Positions 58,901 through 64,000 of a DNA stretch of 64,000 bases are shown here, one piece after another. The translations under genes were made by a program, and so were the position numbers. The stretch's first letter is position 1, and every line of letters starts with the position of its first letter. A model generated the notes under the pieces. It did no database searches, was not told where the DNA came from, and worked only from the letters and a program-made list of their open reading frames with translations. This DNA comes from Phlebopus portentosus (Eukaryota; Basidiomycota; Agaricomycetes; Boletales; Boletinellaceae): assembly GCA_037892935.1 (NCBI GenBank), contig JAYXKI010000010.1, positions 1,178,001 to 1,242,000 on the forward strand, in the 5' to 3' direction.

Positions 58901-60225
58901 ATAACACTTCATTTATCCTAGGTCCTCCTTCCTCATCTGGAGCTAAATGAGGCGCTCGGAAACCTGCAAGATTGGGTTTTAAACAACTCGGTCAATGACT
59001 TGCAAAGACATGCAGTAAATCATATGGTGGCTTCATTATTGAACAAGAATTCAGACAGTACGTTTGATCATACAAAATCCTAGACAATTCAGCTGACCGG
59101 GTGATCGAAGAACTCTCGCCGTTCATTTCGCGGCAACTAGAGCATGTGTACCAGGCGGAAATTTCAAGTTCTTACATACCAATAGAACGCAGGCGACATG
59201 CCATCGAAAGCTGGCTTTGGGTAAATGAATATCCGCTGTGCTCTTCTCAATGACCTGACAACGTGATTGGAGATTGGGAAGGCGCTCATCCTACTCAACA
59301 GCCCTTCGCTTGTAAATCTCATCGATTCATTGTTTTCCGTATTCGGAGACCGAGACGTGGGCTGGGACGCTGCAAGGACTGTTGGTGAAATAGCGAGTGG
59401 GGGTGACGATGTCTTGACAAAATCAAATCATGCGACTATCAGAGTGGGTCTATCGATACTTATTGGAAAATAAATCAAACTGAAGTGGAGTTAGATCCTC
59501 TATGCACAGAAGTATTTTAAGACTATCCTACCGAAGATCTTCAAAGATCTCCAAGATTCGGATCGTACGTATCAACCAACGGGGTCACACAAATTACTCA
59601 GCAGCATTTCCAGAGCCGCAGCAAGAGAAAGCAAATTTGGTTGCCCTTAGCACATTAATATCCGCTTTGCCGAAGACGGTCTATGCGAATGAATTGCCAA
59701 CTGTGCGGTCTAGTTCTTTCTTTGCAAACCCAGGCGAACCTGACCTTCTGTTCTGTAGCTCATGCCGTTCTTGATTCGAGGTCTGGATCTGCCTGATAGC
59801 GAGATCAGGACGAGCATCATAAATACATTCACTGCCGTTGCCAGCAGCGGAGCCCATGGACCTACACAAGAGCATGCAAGCACGCTTGTTTCAATTGTCC
59901 TGAAGAATGCTCTTACACAAGAGGCTAGCTCGACAGTTCGTTCGGAAATCCGAAGTGTTGTCCATTCACAGCCGTCTAATCATTCTTTATAGTCTTTACG
60001 TGTGGCCGCATTGAAATACTTGGCTATTCTTCCCAGGGCGGTCCGATATGACGTGTTGCATCCTTTGAAGGCAGCGGTGATTCGTGAGCTCGGGACAGCC
60101 CTAGATGATCCAAAGCGTGCAGTGAGAAAGGAGGCTGTGGACGCGAGGGCTGCTTGGTATGTCGCTTGACTCCGCAGAAGATACGTGTCTAATTTTCCTC
60201 TACCAGGTTTTCATATAAGGGATAA
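55965..60225 (+). CDS. MMS19: MMS19 (Met18) Fe-S cluster targeting protein
   Basis: Large HEAT-repeat protein of the cytosolic iron-sulfur assembly targeting complex, delivering clusters to DNA polymerases, helicases and primase. Start at 55965 (MESTERHVRTWIASG). The N-terminal part reads VEGTIIVTQFEQVLIPRTLD and VDLLSRVIERCPPERINR. The mid-N domain has FKPPADDPYGIT and SPLFGELAATLFLDKLLG, which are characteristic of the family's DUF-type N-terminal region. A C-terminal HEAT array follows (LVNLIDSLFSVFGDRDVGWD, LKTLGSVIELKVN, VRYDVLHPLKAAVIRELGT). The last exon completes AVRKEAVDARAAWFSYKG and stops at 60223-60225. At least 12 introns, mostly 50-60 nt. The product should be roughly 1,000-1,100 residues, like other MMS19 proteins. 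Confidence 0.88.
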
Positions 60226-60590
60226 TTTCAATATATAAAGCTACTGAATTTAGCAAATGGTTGTTCGTGCAGACGAGTACTTGAGGCGCAACCTACTTCA
60301 ATGCAGCATGTCAGAATAAGTTATTCCGATTGTTTTCATCAGTTCAGATCAAAACTACTTTTGGTACCTTTTTGTGGCTTACATGTCTAGACTCTATATC
60401 TACTTGGGTTTAGATGATATTTATGCGCCTTGCAGCCAACCGGACCAAGAGCTGAAATAGGTTCGAAGTCACGGTGTATGCGCGTGACACACGCGAAACA
60501 CGTTCTGTCACAAAGAAAGCCCACCCTCAACCAAAATGTATTTACGCGAGGTTCGTTTTCGACCTTTGGCTCCTTCTCATTAATATTGCG
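60226..60590. other. Spacer between MMS19 and the oxygenase-like gene
   Basis: About 365 bp between two + strand genes. Contains the MMS19 3' region and the promoter of the next gene; TTTTGGTACCTTTTTG at about 60358-60373. No coding feature recognised. Confidence 0.4.
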
Positions 60591-63500
60591 ATGATGAGCA
60601 CATCCAACGACGATCTTGCAAGAGAAGATTTTTCTTCCATAGACCAGTCAGCCTCAGAGGCTGTGAGCGATGAGGGCGAAGGTGATACCGAAGGAGAAGA
60701 AACTGACGAGGACGACTTGAACGATTGCTCCGAAAAGAAGTCCAAATCGTCCGAGCTGAAGACTGAAGATCTGAGGGTGAGCTATACTGAATACTATTTT
60801 GGCGCGGTTGCTCCATACGAGAAACGTCCCAGGGTGATTTAGAAGACGCTTTGTCTATGGACTTCGACTTCAAAGGGGACTTCACATTCGCGTTAAAGCT
60901 TCCGGACGCGCCAAATCCCGGACTTCAAATCGCGCCTCTTGGCCTTGTCGGTCTTCCACTTAGCGAACGCGATGCTCAGAGCATTAAGGACATCGCATCT
61001 CGGGCTCCCTTCGGACATGGAGATCAGTTGGTCGTTGACACAAGTGTGCGTCATACTTGGGAAATTGAGCCTGCTAATACAATCACCTTCGCGAATCCTG
61101 CGTGGAACTCTTTTATTAACCTTGTCGCCAAAAGGGCATGCACTGAACTTGGAGTTTCGCCGGGCTCGAAGGCTCCCAAGTGCGAATTTTATAAGCTGTT
61201 GTTGTATGAACCAGGGTCCCAGTGAGTAGTACTTTTCGGTACTGGGCATTGCATCGTGGGTCTGAAATCGTGTTATTTTCAGCTTTCTCCCTCATCAAGA
61301 GTAAGGAGTTTACGTTAATGGTATTAATCGGATCTGACCATCTTCAGTACTGAGAAAGTTCGCGGGATGTTCGCTACTATAGTCGTGATTCTGCCATCCT
61401 TTTACACCGGCGGGCAAGTTCAAGTTTCTCATGGCGTAGAGAAGAAGATGTTCGACTTCTCCTCTGACGGATTTGCAACTTCAATGCTTACCTGGTACGC
61501 TGATGTCGTCCACGAAGTGAAACCCATCACTTCAGGTTATCGTCTCGTACTGTCCTACAATCTTATACAAGAGGAAGCTTCCGCTCCGCTACCGACAGCG
61601 CCTTCGTTTAGTCCCGCGCACATTAAGCTTGAAGGCGTTCTTCAGAAATGGTCTAAAAAGTTTTATGACAATCCTCCGACGCAAATCGCTTATGTGCTCG
61701 ATCATAAGTACAGCAGAGTCGACCTGGGTTCAGGTGGGAAGTCTCTGAAGGGCAAGGATGCACAGTTAATCATGGCCTTGCGCCAACTTGCTTCCAAACA
61801 CCGCGTCGCACTCGCTTTGGCGGAATTAGAGTGTCATGTCGTCGGAGGCGCCAGCGATGACTTCGATACTTATGGAAGCTACCATAAGCGAAGACGTTGC
61901 TATTATGATGAATACAGCGACTACGACGATGCTCCGATAATGGGAGAGGAGGAGAGCAGGACAACAAAAATCTCGTCTCTGGTAGATCTTGATGGCAATC
62001 AGCTAATTGGCAAAGAGAGTATCAGCCTTGACAACGAAGAACTTATCCCGGAAGACCCGTTTCAAGACGGAGATCCTGATGAGAGGGATTATGAGGGCTA
62101 CATGGGAAATGTTTGTTTGTTCCTTCTATACAATTTTCAGGTTACTGAGCATACAATTTAGTATCCCGGAGATGTCCAATATTGTAATGCATAGCTATCC
62201 TGCTATCTGGCCTCAATTTGTTATCTAACGTATTGACAGGGTATCGTCGAGCCGTCGTTGTGCTTTACCTTGGAGAAAATTCACATGAATTACTCCTTCA
62301 CGCGGGAGGTGCTGCTTACGCCATGTTACAGCTGAGGTTACGGGACATTGATCAGCCTTCTTCACTGGATTGCCTGTTTGCAAATTATGTCATAGGGAAT
62401 TTCAACTCTTCTAATGCGCATCATGGCAAGGAACGGGAATGGCTTTCTTACATGTTTGCGCTTGCTTTACGATGGAAGGATTCAGAGATGTGGCTTAAAA
62501 TTGCTTCGAGGATCGGGCCTCAACAGAACTTTAATTTGATCGGTGAGGAGAGGCTTAATGCCGCATGGGAGGCCTTTGGCTTCGATACGTTGCGTCCTTT
62601 GTGAGCCATGCAATGTCTGATACCGTCCGTAATCATATTTCCTGATGCACCATTTAGCTTTCAGAGCGCCATGGCTCAATGCCCTAATTTGACAACCCAG
62701 ATGACAATGCTCGACAGTGTACTGCGCAGTGCTAAAAGTGAAGACGACAGGACCAGGGTATCTATGTGGTGCGACGAGCAGAAAGTGCTGGCCCTCACGC
62801 ACATGAAAACGCCCGTGGAACAGGATGTACCGACACTTATCAATGTGCTGAAGTCCAAAGGGGTTCAGTTTTTCGCTGATACGTACGTTGTACCGAAGCT
62901 CTGTGGAATGTGCACTCACGAGTCTACCGTAGTATTCGACCACAGTTTTCGCGGCATCGACCTTCGTTTAAATTTCTCTTGGTTTTTGTTGAAGCACTGC
63001 GCAAAGAGAAAGAACAGCTTGCAAAACATCCGGCTGCAGACTTGACGTACAAGCAGGCAGTTGAGTTCTGCTTGACGTCAGCAATCGGCCAGTGGAAAGT
63101 TGCTGAGGTCTCCCAATATCCATACGCACCTTACGGTCAACCGATAAATAGGCAACAGCCTTCGTCGAGCTTCTCCCGGATAAAAGAAGTTGGCGAGATG
63201 TGCCTCTTGACAGAGCAGATGGAAGCCTGCAAAGTGCTTCTGGAATCACTTATCAAAGACAAGGCCGATATCAGTGCGAAATTCAAGGATTATTTTATTC
63301 CATTGGTTCCCGTGTTACGACGTTTACTCAACTCGAGCAATGTTCCGCTGAACTGTTATCCATTCGGCGATTTCTTTCGTTACGTTATTGAAACCTTCTT
63401 GATTGACATGCTGGGGGCCAAAACTGGGAAAATGCGCACTAGTCCTGTTCGAAAAGTCGGCTGTGGTTGCATGTATTGCCAAGACTTGGATACTTTCTTG

Positions 63501-64000
63501 CTTTCGGTGCAGGACAAGAAAGTATTTAGATACAGGCAGGAGCATCGCAGACATATGGAGCAGAGGCTTTACCACGTCCAAGACTTAGCAACCTTCAGAA
63601 CTATTCCGAGCGGCAGTCCTCATGGACTCGAGGTGACCAAGCATGCGGAGGTTGTTGCAATGCAGACCTGGGAAGGAAGGCAGAAGGCCGCCCGAAATTT
63701 CTTAGCCAGTTTTGGAGGGGATGGAGCCCTAAAGCTCATCATGGGTCCCGGATTCACGGACGTCTCCCTAGCAATTTCAGGGGACAAGCCGTATTCGAAC
63801 GTCGGAAAGCCGTACGAATCGACAGCTCTTACGGCAGGACAATCAGATCAGATTACACAGGCAACCTCGTCAAATAGTGCGGAGCCTGCCCGTGAATTAC
63901 ATCCGCCGCTAAGTGCGAGCACCGAGCAGCCTGCGGGTGCAAATATTACCGCAGGAACGAAAAGAACTTATCTCGGGTTTATCGATCTATCTGATTCTCC
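60591..64000 (+). CDS. Fungal 2OG-Fe(II) oxygenase-like protein, 3' end outside the window
   Basis: A large fungal protein with a prolyl-hydroxylase-type double-stranded beta helix. Exons 60591-60776, 60833-61221, 61283-61300 (only 18 nt) and from 61348. After an acidic leader (DDLAREDF, EGDTEGEETDEDD) the domain reads LGLVGLPLSERDAQSI, CEFYKLLLYEPGSHFLPHQD, then TEKVRGMFATIVVILPSFYTG. The iron ligands HxD are H196 and D198, split over the 18-nt micro-exon, and the distal H is in WYADVVHEVKPITSGYRLVL, whose Arg would bind 2-oxoglutarate. The protein continues beyond a YRRAVVVLYLG block to a zinc-like CGCMYCQDLDTFL segment, a C-terminal helix and a low-complexity region at the edge. Active-site residues are intact, so an enzyme is expected; substrate unknown. 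Some exons after 62160 are unsettled. Confidence 0.75.

Overview
This window looks like nuclear DNA of a filamentous basidiomycete, most likely a mushroom-forming agaricomycete. Genes are dense on both strands and are cut by many short GT-AG introns, mostly 45-70 nt. The gene set is eukaryotic and fungal: a divergent H3/H4 histone pair, an Opi1 repressor, a two-finger SRE-type iron GATA factor, the IPC synthase subunit Kei1, Nup85, Mms19 and a mitochondrial rhomboid. All assignments come from reading the conceptual translation; no database search was run.

Layout. 1-1148: no convincing gene. 1149-3984 (-): NUP85. 3985-6983: gene-poor. 6984-9323 (-): OPI1. 9324-11393: AT-rich spacer with a repeated 9-12 bp motif. 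11394-13921 (-): SRE-type GATA factor. 14801-17315 (+): unknown protein with an AT-hook. 17698-19392 (-): family-16 methyltransferase. 19780-21826 (-): PCP1/PARL rhomboid. 22128-23966 (+): VCPKMT/EFM6-like methyltransferase. 24840-26583 (+): secreted, probably GPI-anchored aspartic protease. 27483-28016 (-) and 28357-28796 (+): H3 and H4. 29076-31128 (-): CUE-DUF1771-Smr protein. 31547-32176 (+): DUF2015 membrane protein. 32596-35327 (+): Sir2-family deacetylase. 35807-36898 (+): unknown, possible chorismate-lyase/UTRA-like fold. 37210-38564 (+): F-box-like protein. 39050-40685 (+): KAT14-like acetyltransferase. 41018-42953 (-): unknown disordered KEN-box protein. 43360-45086 (-): SLY41-like transporter. 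45435-46637 (-): protein resembling a 2OG-Fe(II) oxygenase but without the metal ligands. 48211-49400 (+): 4EHP-class eIF4E. 50081-51309 (+): PQ-loop protein. 51536-52756 (-): KEI1, with a frame break. 53001-54004 (+): EEF1AKMT4-like methyltransferase. 54085-55836 (-): NDUFAF7/MidA. 55965-60225 (+): MMS19. 60591 to the right edge (+): 2OG-Fe(II) oxygenase-like protein, incomplete.

Most genes are housekeeping and there is no operon-like or secondary-metabolite cluster. Looser functional links exist: iron and Fe-S (SRE factor, MMS19, the iron-dependent oxygenase), phospholipid and sphingolipid control (OPI1, KEI1), chromatin (H3, H4, sirtuin, KAT14) and a group of protein methyltransferases. 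I did not find a convincing new multi-gene system. The observations most worth checking are the apparent one-base frame break in KEI1, the ligand-less sister of the 2OG oxygenase, the possible chorismate-lyase-like fungal protein, GATA sites inside an intron of the iron regulator, the KEN-box unknown, and a histone H3 with two extra residues around K27.
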